Shown: positions 9,421 to 18,001 of the stretch, piece after piece
Numbering within the stretch: the stretch's first letter is position 1
Layout: each line of letters starts with the position of its first letter
Assembly: GCF_003014475.1 (NCBI RefSeq)
Contig: NZ_PYGJ01000018.1
Span: forward strand, 42,716 to 106,715
DNA: 64,000 nt
Direction of reading: 5' to 3'
DNA from: Shimia abyssi
GTDB lineage: Bacteria; Pseudomonadota; Alphaproteobacteria; Rhodobacterales; Rhodobacteraceae
Program-made: the position numbers and the translations under genes
Notes under the pieces: generated by a model
The model's database searches: none
What the model saw: the letters and a program-made list of their open reading frames with translations, nothing else
Told to the model about the DNA's origin: nothing

Positions 9421-9785
9421 GCGGCGTCTCTGGCCACGACAAGTGTTCTTTTGGTTTCAACGGTTTGCGCCACTGCGCGAATGTCAGCAGGTTCCATTCC
9501 ATGCTCCGCCAATGCGTCTCCCAGCAATCCAGCGACAATGTCGAAATCGGAATGCGAAATGCCCAGATGCGCGTGGACCTGCTCTAACCTTTCATCACTG
9601 AATGACGCAGGCCCCCCAAGAAGCGACGCAACAAACTTGGTCTGATGATCGACCAGTTTGGCCATATCTGTATTTTCAAAGACGTGCCCAACAGCATCAT
9701 CATCCAGCACCATGTCATAGAATGTCATGACAATGCGGCTGACGGTTTTAAAACCGCCGTATTTCTCAAAAAGTGTCCCACTCAT
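9417..9785 (-). CDS. Group I truncated haemoglobin
   Basis: A 122-residue globin of the TrHbN type. The 2-over-2 fold signatures are present: FEKYGG at the start, B-helix FYDMVL with Tyr23 at the distal B10 position, HQTKFVASLLGGP in the E/EF region, and the proximal haem ligand His71 in VHAHLGIS. Group I truncated globins bind O2 and NO. The first gene of a two-gene minus-strand unit, it shares ATGA with the PAS-adenylate cyclase that follows. This suggests gas sensing or detoxification linked to cAMP signalling. The neighbouring rpsI terminator (9873-9902) separates it from ribosomal genes, so it needs its own promoter in the roughly 90 bp upstream. Confidence 0.93.
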   Translation of the reverse strand: MSGTLFEKYGGFKTVSRIVMTFYDMVLDDDAVGHVFENTDMAKLVDHQTKFVASLLGGPASFSDERLEQVHAHLGISHSDFDIVAGLLGDALAEHGMEPADIRAVAQTVETKRTLVVARDAA

Positions 9786-9872
9786 TGTCGGACCTCATAA
9801 AATGACTGGTCCAACCGTACGCCGGAACCGCGACGCAAATCAAGAAACTCAAAAAAATGGATCTAAAACAAA

Positions 9873-9902
9873 AAACCCCGCCACCGAAAGGAGGCGAGGT
9901 TT
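9873..9902 (-). terminator. Rho-independent terminator of rplM-rpsI
   Basis: On the minus strand an imperfect 13-position stem (two A-C/A-A type mismatches) closes on a GAAA-type tetraloop and runs into TTTTTGTTTT. It lies 19 bp after the rpsI stop. Confidence 0.85.
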
Positions 9903-9921
9903 GAAACATATTCCGCGGCGA

Positions 9922-10407
9922 TTAACGCTTCGAGAACTGGAACGAACGACGCGCTTTGCGCTTACCGTATTTCTTACGTTCCACAACGCGGCTGTCGCGG
10001 GTCAGGAAGCCAGCGGCCTTCAGAGCGCCACGCAAGGAGGGCTCATAAAGCTGCAATGCTTTAGAGATACCGTGTTTGACCGCGCCGGCCTGACCGGTGA
10101 GACCACCGCCCTTGACCGTGGCAACCACGTCGAATTCTCCTTCGACACCGGCAACCTGCATAGGCTGGCGCAAGATCAGCTGAAGCACGGGACGTGCAAA
10201 ATACTTGTCCTGGTCTTTACCATTCACGGTGACCTTACCCGAACCGGGTTTGATCCAGACACGGGCAACAGCGTCTTTACGCTTGCCTGTGGCGTAAGAA
10301 CGGCCAAATTCGTCACGAACTGGCTCACGCGGGGCGGCCACTTCGACTACAGCTTCTTCACCGGCAACGGCGTTCAGCTCTTCAAGCGAGTTGATTTGAT
10401 CAGCCAT
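9922..10407 (-). CDS. rpsI: 30S ribosomal protein S9
   Basis: A 161-residue S9 protein. The family core [29 protein letters not shown] spans about residues 38-66, and the basic tail ends [14 protein letters not shown], whose final Lys-Arg reaches the P-site tRNA in known ribosomes. Residues 1-30 are an acidic, alanine-rich extension seen in alphaproteobacterial S9. It follows rplM with 3 bp between them, the conserved L13-S9 operon. No oddities. Confidence 0.97.
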   Translation of the reverse strand: MADQINSLEELNAVAGEEAVVEVAAPREPVRDEFGRSYATGKRKDAVARVWIKPGSGKVTVNGKDQDKYFARPVLQLILRQPMQVAGVEGEFDVVATVKGGGLTGQAGAVKHGISKALQLYEPSLRGALKAAGFLTRDSRVVERKKYGKRKARRSFQFSKR

Positions 10408-10410
10408 TGA

Positions 10411-10869
10411 TTAGCTCCGGGTGTTCTTTTTGTTCATGGATTTAACATCCAGCACTTCTGGCGCTTGCGCCTCGTGCGGATGCTCGGCTCCGGCGTAAAC
10501 GCGCAGATTGGTCATCTGCTTGCGCGACAGACGGTTGCCGGGCAGCATACGCTGAACAGCTTTGGTCACAACACGCTCAGGGTGCGCGCCGTCCAGGATC
10601 TGTTGCTTGGTGCGCGACTTGATCCCGCCAGGGTGGCCAGTGTGCCAGTAGAAGTTTTCTTCGCGCTTCTTGCCGGTCAGCTGGATTTTGTCCGCGTTGA
10701 TCACGATGACATTGTCACCAGTGTCCATGTGCGGGGTAAAGGTTGCCTTGTGCTTGCCGCGCAGGCGCATGGCGACGATCGATGCCAAACGGCCCAGCAC
10801 CACGCCTTCGGCGTCGATGATGATCCACTTTTTCTCGATGTCTGCCGGAGTAGCAGAAAAGGTTTTCAT
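10411..10869 (-). CDS. rplM: 50S ribosomal protein L13
   Basis: A 152-residue L13 protein, an early assembly protein of the large subunit. The diagnostic stretches [32 protein letters not shown] and the block around [16 protein letters not shown] are all present, and the length is normal. It is the first gene of the rplM-rpsI operon. A well-formed promoter lies upstream at 10936-10963 on the same strand. Confidence 0.97.
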   Translation of the reverse strand: MKTFSATPADIEKKWIIIDAEGVVLGRLASIVAMRLRGKHKATFTPHMDTGDNVIVINADKIQLTGKKREENFYWHTGHPGGIKSRTKQQILDGAHPERVVTKAVQRMLPGNRLSRKQMTNLRVYAGAEHPHEAQAPEVLDVKSMNKKNTRS

Positions 10870-10935
10870 AGTAGGTCTTCCAGATTGGTTGACAGGTTTG
10901 CCGAAATTTCCGGCTCACCAGAATTCGATGGGCGG

Positions 10936-10963
10936 GTTATAAAGCAGGTGCATGTCACGTCAA
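10936..10963 (-). promoter_or_regulatory. Sigma-70-type promoter of rplM-rpsI
   Basis: On the minus strand TTGACG (10963-10958) and TATAAC (10941-10936) are separated by 16 bp, close to the housekeeping consensus. It lies about 65 bp before the rplM ATG. The AT-rich DNA further upstream (about 10975-11030) may help as an UP-like element. Confidence 0.6.
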
Positions 10964-11034
10964 GCGCACAATTCCCATATTAAATATACAAAATCAATGA
11001 CTTATAATTTAGGTATTAAAATACCCCACAAAAA

Positions 11035-12015
11035 TCATCCCTCAGGAACACAAATTTCGCCCCGCACCAGCGCAATCACTGTCCGAATGGTTAGCCCAAC
11101 CATGATCATACTCAGCACACCCAGCAATCCAATGGCGACCCAAAGGTGCCCGACCGACCCAACCGTCGCCGCAAATTGAAAGGACGCCACGGTTAGCGCA
11201 GCGACTGGAAAACTCAGCGCCCACCATGGCAACGCAAATGGAAGCCGTCGAAATTTGGGTACCTGCACAACAACCAACGCGGCAAAGCCATATCCAACAT
11301 TGATCAGAAACCGTGCAAACCCATCAACGTGCCCGGTCAGCGACAAATAGGCGATGAACCCCAACGCCGGGGGTGCCACAAGTATCACCAACGTCGGCAA
11401 CAGCTTGCCCGGAATCGGATCGTGAAAAATCAGCCGGTTGAACACCAGCGCCAACAGAATCATCCAAAACACCAGCCCGACCGAAAAGAACAACCAGGAC
11501 AGCTCAAAATACCCCAACTGCGCCCCCGCGATCGTGGCAATCACATTTCCCACAGGTGGAATAAACCACGCTGGGGTCAGTTGCCCCACTTCAAAGCTAC
11601 GATGGCTGATCCATGCCGATACCACGCTCAGCGTCAAGACAACCTGCAACCCGGCTGCCCCCCACCAGATCAGCCGTGCCAATCCCGGCGCAATGGGCAA
11701 CAGCCCGGTCGAAATCAACAGCATTGATATCGAAATCGCCGGAAAGAACGCCTGCTTAGCCGGTGTCTGCCACTCCGCCATCACAGCCTCTGCATGGCGC
11801 AGGCATTTTATCAGATAGATCAACGCCAAAACCATGAACATCACAACACCCAGAGTTAAGACACCCCAAGATGCGCCTTTGAAGGCCGGAAAAACATCTG
11901 CCGTATTTTGAAGCGCTAATGCAAATCCCATCACGCCCATCACCGTGGCGAACATTGGCACGGGAAAATGGGCCAGCCAGCCCGTTGTATGGTCCTCGGT
12001 TGCGGCCTTCTGCAC
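11035..12015 (-). CDS. SLAC1/TehA-family anion channel or TDT transporter
   Basis: A 326-residue membrane protein with about ten hydrophobic helices. The opening WLAHFPVPMFATVMGVMGFALAL matches the first helix of the TehA/SLAC1 superfamily (tellurite-resistance/dicarboxylate transporter, TDT). Other family features are a PPVGNVIATIAG stretch near residue 155 and APPALGFIAYLSL near residue 225. Bacterial members pass anions or dicarboxylates; tellurite resistance is a historical label. A short AT-rich inverted repeat at 11012-11025 (GGTATT/AATACC) lies just past the stop and might be a weak terminator. Substrate unknown. Confidence 0.88.
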   Translation of the reverse strand: MQKAATEDHTTGWLAHFPVPMFATVMGVMGFALALQNTADVFPAFKGASWGVLTLGVVMFMVLALIYLIKCLRHAEAVMAEWQTPAKQAFFPAISISMLLISTGLLPIAPGLARLIWWGAAGLQVVLTLSVVSAWISHRSFEVGQLTPAWFIPPVGNVIATIAGAQLGYFELSWLFFSVGLVFWMILLALVFNRLIFHDPIPGKLLPTLVILVAPPALGFIAYLSLTGHVDGFARFLINVGYGFAALVVVQVPKFRRLPFALPWWALSFPVAALTVASFQFAATVGSVGHLWVAIGLLGVLSMIMVGLTIRTVIALVRGEICVPEG

Positions 12016-12079
12016 GGGGTTCGTCCTCGCTCACATTTCAGGCAACGTCACCCACAACGCTACTTTAGGGGGCCCGCCA

Positions 12080-12502
12080 TCACCTTTTAGGCGGGATAGA
12101 ATAGGTCATATTGGCACGCGCCACCGGCGCCTCATCGCCCTCGGAATAGATCAAAATATCTGTCACCGACATTGTCCGGCCCAATTTGAGCATTCGCGCG
12201 CGTGCAATCAAATCACGATCTGCTGAGGGCTTGCGCATAAAATCCATCGAACAGTTTGTAGTCACGGTTAGTGCCTCGCGGCCGATACATGCCATTGTCG
12301 CCACATAGGCCGTCACATCGGCAAGCCCAAACATCGTAGGTCCGGACACCGTGCCACCCGGCCGCAGATCACTCTCTTTGACCCTGCGCCGCATGACGGT
12401 CTCGTAGCCGTCCATGTGTTCCACTTCGAACTCGCCGCTGACCTGCGGAAAAACCTCGTCCATAAAGGCGTTCATCTCGGCGACACTCATCACTGCCTGC
12501 AT
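12080..12502 (-). CDS. PaaI-type hotdog thioesterase
   Basis: A 140-residue single hotdog-fold protein. The helix-containing signature GGTVSGPTMFGLADVTAYVATM (about residues 48-69) is the PaaI/thioesterase substrate pocket, followed by the TVTTNCSMDFMRKP strand typical of acyl-CoA thioesterases. GGGAGG lies six bases before the ATG at 12502, supporting that start. It is divergent from the enoyl-CoA hydratase gene, only about 55 bp apart, so the two likely share a regulatory region and act on acyl-CoA compounds. The exact substrate is unknown. Confidence 0.85.
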   Translation of the reverse strand: MQAVMSVAEMNAFMDEVFPQVSGEFEVEHMDGYETVMRRRVKESDLRPGGTVSGPTMFGLADVTAYVATMACIGREALTVTTNCSMDFMRKPSADRDLIARARMLKLGRTMSVTDILIYSEGDEAPVARANMTYSIPPKR

Positions 12503-12558
12503 ACTTTCCCTCCCGACTGGTCCTCGTTAAGCTCCCCTCAAAGCCAATGGAGAGCAAG

Positions 12559-13344
12559 ATGGAATTGTTGGAACGTCGCGACACAAATGCCGTCGCTCAC
12601 CTGAAAATGAACGCCCCTGCCCGGCTGAATGCCTTGTCCGATGAAATGCTTGCGGAACTTCAGTCGCAATTTGACGCATTGGCGGGCGATACATCTATCC
12701 GGGCGATTATCCTTTCAGGAGAAGGCAAAGCATTTTGCGCCGGCCATGACCTCAAACAAATGACCTCAGGACGGCAAGCGCCCGATGGCGGCAAGACGTA
12801 TTTCAAAGACCTATTTGATCGTTGCGCCACCATGATGCAGACCATCCAGAAACTGCCCCAGCCTGTCATCGCACAGGTCCATGGCATCGCCACCGCCGCC
12901 GGGTGTCAACTGGTCGCGACCTGCGACATGGCTGTGGCCGCCCAGAGCACCCGTTTTGGCGTAAACGGCGTCAATATCGGCCTATTCTGCTCCACCCCCA
13001 TGGTGGCCCTGTCGCGAAATATCCCACGCAAACAAGCGTTTGAAATGCTGACGACCGGGCAATTCATTGATACCGACCGCGCTCTGTCGCTCGGCCTGAT
13101 CAACCGCGCCGTGCCCGAGGCGGAACTAGCCTCCGCCACCACCGAGTTGGCGCAAACCGTTGCGTCCAAACTCGGTGCTGCGGTCAAAATTGGCAAACAG
13201 GCATTTTATGAACAGCTGCAAATGCCGCTCGATCAAGCCTATGCCTTTACGGGCGACGTAATGGTTCAAAACATGCTGCATCGCGACACAGAAGAGGGCA
13301 TCAGCGCCTTTCTGGAAAAACGCGATCCGGACTGGTCACAATAA
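12559..13344 (+). CDS. Enoyl-CoA hydratase/isomerase family protein
   Basis: A 261-residue crotonase-fold enzyme. The oxyanion-hole segments are IILSGEGKAFCAGHDL (about 51-66) and the GIATAAGCQLVATCDMA block (about 112-128). The second catalytic Glu of classical hydratases is not obvious in FGVNGVNIGLFCSTP, where family members with other reactions vary, so the reaction (hydration, isomerisation or hydrolysis) is left open. The start at 12559 is chosen because GGAGAG lies 6 bases upstream; an ATG at 12547 has no ribosome binding site. It is divergent from the thioesterase gene. Confidence 0.9.
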   Translation: MELLERRDTNAVAHLKMNAPARLNALSDEMLAELQSQFDALAGDTSIRAIILSGEGKAFCAGHDLKQMTSGRQAPDGGKTYFKDLFDRCATMMQTIQKLPQPVIAQVHGIATAAGCQLVATCDMAVAAQSTRFGVNGVNIGLFCSTPMVALSRNIPRKQAFEMLTTGQFIDTDRALSLGLINRAVPEAELASATTELAQTVASKLGAAVKIGKQAFYEQLQMPLDQAYAFTGDVMVQNMLHRDTEEGISAFLEKRDPDWSQ

Positions 13345-13884
13345 CCCTCATGGATCGCAGCCCGCCGTTTCCTCAACTGCAACGGTGTTTTTCCCAACTG
13401 CCGGTTTTTCGAAACGCAAAACGCGGGCATGATGGATTTACTTGGCCGCGCATCCCACAGCTGCGGTCGAAACTTTCGCGGCGTGCACCCACAAGATGGC
13501 ACGCTGCACCTAATCGCTCAGCGTTGGGCATTGCCCAGTCGCGGGTTGCGCGCGCTTTTGGCGGGTCAGTTCATACTTACCTCGACCGGCCGAAAGCCGC
13601 GCCACTTCGCGTGCGCTCTTTTTTCCCAACCTCCACAATTTTTGCGTAATTTCACTCGAATTGTTTCCATTTTGGGACACCTGTTTTTCCTCATTACCCC
13701 TATGCGAAATCCTGACGCCATGCGATAACAAGGTCAGAGCGACTGCGACATTCTCGCATTCAACGGGTCGCTGCTGGCAAAGGTCCCTCCTGGGTCACCT
13801 CTCTCTGGCCACGCCAATGACCGCAGCGACCCGTTTACGCGTTCCCTCTTTCAAAATCATCCGCCCTGTCCTATGTCGCCTCTC
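13345..13884 (+). other. Long gap without a recognised gene
   Basis: About 540 bp between the crotonase-family gene and trmFO. Open frames here are short, low in expected codon bias and give no recognisable protein. I see no tRNA cloverleaf and no strong terminator. The stretch around 13640-13690 is T-rich and may hold the trmFO promoter. A decayed gene or an untranslated RNA cannot be excluded. Confidence 0.6.
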
Positions 13885-15228
13885 ATGACACAGGAATTGC
13901 ATATTATTGGCGGCGGTATGGCCGGATCCGAGGCCGCATGGCAGGCCGCGAACATGGGCGTGAACGTGGTAATCCACGAAATGCGGCCCCAGGTTGAAAC
14001 CTTTGCGCATCGCACCGGCCATCTGGCCGAAATGGTGTGCTCCAATTCCTTTCGCTCGGACGACGATGAGCAAAACGCCGTCGGCCTGTTGCACTGGGAA
14101 ATGCGCGCAGCCAATGGGCTGATCATGGCCACCGCAGACAAACACCGCCTGCCTGCTGGCGGCGCGCTGGCCGTTGATCGCGATCCCTTTGCCCAAAGCG
14201 TCACCGAAACCCTGCTCGCGTTGCCCAGCGTCCGCGTCGAATACGGTGAAATCACCGAGTTGCCCACCGATGGTCATTGGATCATTGCCACCGGCCCGCT
14301 CACCTCTGCCGGCCTTGGCGCCGCCATTCAGGCTGAGACCGGTGCCGAACGGCTCGCTTTTTTTGATGCGATCGCCCCAATCGTTTACGCCGACAGCATC
14401 GACATGGACATTGCATGGATGCAGTCGCGCTATGATAAGGGCGAAACCGAGGAAGAGCAAAAAGCCTACCTCAACTGCCCCATGACCAAAGACCAGCACG
14501 AGGCGTTTATAGACGCACTTTTGGCGGCGGACAAAACCGAATTCCACGAAGGCGAAACCGCCGGATATTTTGATGGCTGCCTACCAATCGAGGTTATGGC
14601 CGAACGTGGCCGCGAAACTTTGCGCCATGGCCCTATGAAACCTGTCGGCCTGACCAATGCCCACAAACCTGACGAAAAGGCCTATGCCGTTGTGCAATTG
14701 CGCCGCGATAACGCCTTGGGGACGCTGTATAATATCGTTGGCTTCCAGACCAAGATGAAATACGGCGCGCAGAACGAAGTGTTCCGTATGATCCCCGGTT
14801 TGGAGAATGCATCCTTTGCCCGCCTTGGCGGTATTCACCGCAACACCTTCATCAACTCGCCCACCCTGCTGGACAACCAGATGCGCCTGAAATCACGCCC
14901 CAACATCCGTTTTGCCGGACAGGTCACCGGCGTCGAGGGGTATGTTGAAAGTGCCGCCATGGGCCTCTTGGCAGGTCGCCTTGCTGCCGCCGAGATACTG
15001 GGGAAATCAATGGAAACTGCCCCGCTCAACACAGCCATGGGTGCTTTGGTTCACCACATAACCGGCGGTGCAGAGGCCAAAACCTTCCAACCGATGAACG
15101 TGAACTTTGGCCTGTTTCAGCCGGTCGACGGTCTCAAAGGTGGGCGGCGCGGGCGCAAAGATCGTTACAAGGCCTACACAGACCGTGCCAAGGGAGAATG
15201 GCAATCCTGGCTTGAAACCTACAGCTAA
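13885..15228 (+). CDS. trmFO: tRNA (uracil-5-)-methyltransferase TrmFO
   Basis: A 447-residue flavoprotein that makes m5U54 in tRNA using methylenetetrahydrofolate. The FAD-binding dinucleotide motif [13 protein letters not shown] starts at residue 7. The HEMRP block, the [11 protein letters not shown] segment with its conserved Cys, and the late [11 protein letters not shown] helix are all family features. The start at 13885 fits the usual short N-terminus; an ATG four codons earlier (13873) is possible, and neither has a clear ribosome binding site. Normal length. Two further RNA-related or methyltransferase genes follow on the same strand. Confidence 0.95.
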   Translation: MTQELHIIGGGMAGSEAAWQAANMGVNVVIHEMRPQVETFAHRTGHLAEMVCSNSFRSDDDEQNAVGLLHWEMRAANGLIMATADKHRLPAGGALAVDRDPFAQSVTETLLALPSVRVEYGEITELPTDGHWIIATGPLTSAGLGAAIQAETGAERLAFFDAIAPIVYADSIDMDIAWMQSRYDKGETEEEQKAYLNCPMTKDQHEAFIDALLAADKTEFHEGETAGYFDGCLPIEVMAERGRETLRHGPMKPVGLTNAHKPDEKAYAVVQLRRDNALGTLYNIVGFQTKMKYGAQNEVFRMIPGLENASFARLGGIHRNTFINSPTLLDNQMRLKSRPNIRFAGQVTGVEGYVESAAMGLLAGRLAAAEILGKSMETAPLNTAMGALVHHITGGAEAKTFQPMNVNFGLFQPVDGLKGGRRGRKDRYKAYTDRAKGEWQSWLETYS

Positions 15229-15265
15229 CTGGACGCCCCGGCGCATCTGCGCGTAACATATACGC

Positions 15266-15877
15266 ATGACACGCAAATTTCTCGACAACGTTTACGACAA
15301 AACCGGCGCAACCGTGGGTGACCTCTACGACGATTGGGCCGCAACTTACGAGGCTGAAGTGGCCGAAAACGGGTACGTCACGCCGGGCCGTTGCGCCAAG
15401 GCGCTAGCAACCTACGCCAAGGACAAGACCGCCCCTATTCTCGATTTCGGTTGCGGCACCGGGCTTTCGGGCCTCGCGCTGCGCGCCGAAGGGTTCTTAA
15501 CGTTAGATGGCCTCGACCTGTCGGCCGAAATGCTTGAACAGGCCCGCAATAAGAACATCTACCGCAACCTCGCCCAAGTTGATGCCACATCGCCGCTGCC
15601 GGTCAAACCCGGAGAATACGCCGCGATCGCCGCTATAGGCGTGATTGGACCAGGAGCTGCGCCGCTGGATTTATTCGACACACTTGCAAAGCTCCTCTCC
15701 GGCGGGGCCTTAATGGTGTTTTCTTTCAACGATCACGCGCTGGAAGACCCGGCATATGAGGCACGCCTAAATGAGTATCTCGATATGGGCGCGCTGCGTC
15801 TGTTGTTTCGCGAGCACGGGGCCCACCTGCCACAACGCGACATTAAGTCCAACGTGTATGTAATTGAGAAACCTTGA
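15266..15877 (+). CDS. Class I SAM-dependent methyltransferase
   Basis: A 203-residue methyltransferase with a standard Rossmann-type SAM site: motif I ILDFGCGTGLSG (about 59-70) and the acidic residue ending strand two in LDGLDLSAEML. The N-terminal DLYDDWAATYEAEVAENGY block is typical of small-molecule methyltransferases annotated with unknown substrate. The stop is shared with the TTG start of GluQ-RS (TTGA overlap), so translation is coupled. That and the nearby trmFO hint at a tRNA-related role, but nothing in the protein itself shows this. Confidence 0.88.
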   Translation: MTRKFLDNVYDKTGATVGDLYDDWAATYEAEVAENGYVTPGRCAKALATYAKDKTAPILDFGCGTGLSGLALRAEGFLTLDGLDLSAEMLEQARNKNIYRNLAQVDATSPLPVKPGEYAAIAAIGVIGPGAAPLDLFDTLAKLLSGGALMVFSFNDHALEDPAYEARLNEYLDMGALRLLFREHGAHLPQRDIKSNVYVIEKP

Positions 15878-16716
15878 ATTTCACAACAAGATTTGCCCCA
15901 TCGCCAACCGGCCCGCTTCACCTTGGTCATGCCTATTCCGCACTACTGGCGCATGATCGCGCCCGCGCTGCAGGCGGGCGTTTTCTGCTGCGGATTGACG
16001 ATCTCGATCAATCCCGCGCCCGCGACCAGTGGGAACGCCAAATCTATGATGATCTGGCTTGGCTCGGTATTGAATGGGACGGTCCAGTGCGCCGCCAGTC
16101 GGATCATTTCGGCGCCTATACAGACACACTCGATCAACTCCGTCGGCGCGGCCTAACATTTGAATGTCAATGCACCCGCCGCGATATCGAAAATGCCGCC
16201 AACGCCCCCCAAGAAGGTGTGCCCGAGTTTGGCCCGGATGGCCGTATCTACCCCGGAACCTGTCGCGCTTTGTCGCTTTCTCCTGATGCGGCAACCTGCA
16301 CACGGTTGAACATGTCCCGCGCCAGCGCCTCTGCCCTGCCCGCCAAGTTCACCGAAACGGGCCCGCTCAATTCCGGCACGCACAACCTGGCCCAAGACGA
16401 TCTGCTCTCATCGATCGGTGACGTGGTTCTGTCGCGCCGTAACATGGCCGCATCGTACCATCTGTCGGTGGTGCTGGATGATGCTGCCACGGGTGTGACA
16501 CATGTGATCCGCGGCACAGACCTTTTTGAGTCGACCCGTATCCACGTACTATTGCAGCACATTTTCGGCCTGCCTACGCCCGTATATTACCACCACGATC
16601 TGATCCGGGACGATGCGGGCAAACGCCTTGCCAAACGCGACGACGCCCGCGCCATCGCCAAATTCCGTGATGAAGGCGCCACACCAAAAGACATCAGGCG
16701 CATGGTTGGCCTTTGA
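15874..16716 (+). CDS. gluQRS: Glutamyl-Q tRNA(Asp) synthetase
   Basis: A 280-residue paralogue of glutamyl-tRNA synthetase lacking the anticodon-binding domain. It attaches glutamate to queuosine at position 34 of tRNA(Asp). The class I signatures are HLGHAYSA (HIGH motif, from His16) and KRLAKRD near residue 252 (KMSKS counterpart). A zinc site is formed by Cys98, Cys100, Tyr126 and Cys130. The initiation codon is TTG at 15874, embedded in the stop of the methyltransferase gene; no other start fits the conserved TRFAPSPTGPLHLGH beginning. It ends 6 bp from the convergent hisI. Confidence 0.95.
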   Translation: MNFTTRFAPSPTGPLHLGHAYSALLAHDRARAAGGRFLLRIDDLDQSRARDQWERQIYDDLAWLGIEWDGPVRRQSDHFGAYTDTLDQLRRRGLTFECQCTRRDIENAANAPQEGVPEFGPDGRIYPGTCRALSLSPDAATCTRLNMSRASASALPAKFTETGPLNSGTHNLAQDDLLSSIGDVVLSRRNMAASYHLSVVLDDAATGVTHVIRGTDLFESTRIHVLLQHIFGLPTPVYYHHDLIRDDAGKRLAKRDDARAIAKFRDEGATPKDIRRMVGL

Positions 16717-16722
16717 CGTAGT

Positions 16723-17082
16723 TTACGCCATTGGTGCCATCAGCTCGACTTCCTCGCCTTTCCGCACAGCCGTATAAAAGCAACTGCGCCGATTGGTGTG
16801 ACAGGCCGGGCCAATCTGCTTCACCGTCACCAACAGGCAATCCTGATCGCAATCCACCCGGAAATCGACCAGCTCTTGTGTGTGCCCCGAACTTTCGCCC
16901 TTGATCCAAAACGATTGGCGCGAACGGCTCCAATAGGTCACGCGCCCGCTCTCCAGCGTGCGCTTCACCGCTTCGGCGTTCATCCACGCCATCATCAGAA
17001 CCTCACCGGTCTCGGCGTCCTGTGCAATCGCCGGGACCAGACCAGCCTCATTATACGTCAGAGAATTTGCATCAAAACCCAT
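16723..17082 (-). CDS. hisI: Phosphoribosyl-AMP cyclohydrolase
   Basis: A 119-residue single-domain HisI, which opens the purine ring of phosphoribosyl-AMP in histidine synthesis. The Mg-binding Asp triad is Asp77, Asp79 and Asp81 in DCDQD, and the zinc ligands are Cys78, Cys94 and Cys101. MMAWMNAEA and the [17 protein letters not shown] block are diagnostic. No HisE domain is fused, as usual in alphaproteobacteria. Its start is 68 bp from the divergent NifU-like gene. No other his genes are in the window. Confidence 0.96.
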   Translation of the reverse strand: MGFDANSLTYNEAGLVPAIAQDAETGEVLMMAWMNAEAVKRTLESGRVTYWSRSRQSFWIKGESSGHTQELVDFRVDCDQDCLLVTVKQIGPACHTNRRSCFYTAVRKGEEVELMAPMA

Positions 17083-17150
17083 ACCATTGCCCCCTTTGCA
17101 TCCTGCTTTTCACTCTCTATCTAGGAAGAGACGAACAAAGGAAACCGACA

Positions 17151-17603
17151 ATGTCCGGCGAAAACGACCTGATCAAGCTTTACTCGGGCCAGATCCTGCA
17201 ACTGGCTGCCGCGATCCCGCATACCGACAGGTTGCAAGACCCGGACGCCACGGTCAAGAAACGCTCGCCGCTGTGCGGCTCGACCGTCACGGTCGACGTT
17301 AAGGTTGAAAACGGTCGGATCACTGCCTTTGGCCAGGACGTCAAAGCCTGCGCCCTTGGTCAGGCTGCGGCCTCGGTTGTTGGCACTGGCGCAATTGGGC
17401 GCACACGCGCTGAGATTGAGACCGCCCGCGACGCGCTTAAAGCCATGCTCAAACAAGACGGGCCAACCCCACCGGCCCCTTTTGACGGTCTCGAAGTATT
17501 GCGCCCTGCGCGCGACTACAAAAACCGCCACGCCTCCATCCTGCTCGCCTTTGACGCCACCGCCGAGGCACTGGAACAGGCCGAACAGGCCAACTGCGCC
17601 TGA
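17151..17603 (+). CDS. NifU/IscU-like iron-sulphur scaffold protein
   Basis: A 150-residue protein with the NifU N-terminal/IscU-type fold. Cys42 (SPLCGSTVTVDV) and Cys67 (VKACALGQAAASV) match the first two cluster-ligand cysteines. The third site, usually R-x-x-C in the C-terminal helix, reads Arg126-His-Ala-Ser129 here, so the third cysteine appears to be serine; the only other Cys is at position 149. GGAAACCGACA precedes the ATG at 17151, and a longer frame from 17022 would overlap hisI. It may be a divergent scaffold or a carrier rather than a standard assembly platform. A terminator hairpin follows. Confidence 0.85.
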   Translation: MSGENDLIKLYSGQILQLAAAIPHTDRLQDPDATVKKRSPLCGSTVTVDVKVENGRITAFGQDVKACALGQAAASVVGTGAIGRTRAEIETARDALKAMLKQDGPTPPAPFDGLEVLRPARDYKNRHASILLAFDATAEALEQAEQANCA

Positions 17604-17629
17604 CATCTCTGGCACGCGAGCAAAAAAAA

Positions 17630-17664
17630 CCGCCGCACTTCCAAATGGAAGGCGGCGGAAGTTT
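17630..17664 (+). terminator. Probable bidirectional terminator
   Basis: CCGCCG (17630-17635) pairs with CGGCGG (17653-17658), with an inner TTCC/GGAA helix. It is flanked by an A8 run upstream and GTTTT downstream, so it could stop transcription from both sides. Confidence 0.75.
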
Positions 17665-17813
17665 TGTGCGTCTTTACGTGGGACCTGAACCATCAGATCG
17701 GTGCGAGGCGTCACACCGTCAAACGACTTGAGACAGGCAGTGTCAGTCAGGCCGCATCAAATTGGGGACAGGATGCGGAGGTATGGTTCAGCGTAAAGGC
17801 CGCAGGCAAAATC

Positions 17814-17936
17814 TCAAACAAAACCGGGCACGTGCAGCACCACGATCATCAAAGCAACAAGAGCAACGCCGCCCAACGCATCCTGAACCAAGGTCGCGCG
17901 TGAATTGCGGATCACGGATTTAACTTGATGCATCAT
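17814..17936 (-). CDS. 40-residue single-pass membrane protein behind an SOS-type operator
   Basis: A short gene (ATG at 17936, TGA at 17814-17816) coding MMHQVKSVIRNSRATLVQDA followed by one hydrophobic helix, about residues 21-39, ending PGFV. AGGAG sits seven bases before the ATG. The N-terminal half is basic and polar, predicting a cytoplasmic N-terminus and a single inner-membrane span. A GTTC-N7-GTTC element lies about 65 bp upstream, between this gene and the end of recG. I do not recognise the family. The architecture recalls small SOS-induced division inhibitors such as Caulobacter SidA, but no sequence similarity is claimed. The gene is well formed and stands alone, with the terminator at 17630-17664 downstream. 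Confidence 0.7.
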   Translation of the reverse strand: MMHQVKSVIRNSRATLVQDALGGVALVALMIVVLHVPGFV

Positions 17937-18001
17937 CGGGTAACTCCTGCTCTTGATTGTTTTGTTGCCTATTTGTTCTCATATCCTTAACGCGCTGTAA
18001 A

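Noticed and set aside
13795..14547. A 250-codon frame antisense to trmFO
   Set aside because: trmFO motifs are intact on the plus strand; the antisense product is not protein-like.
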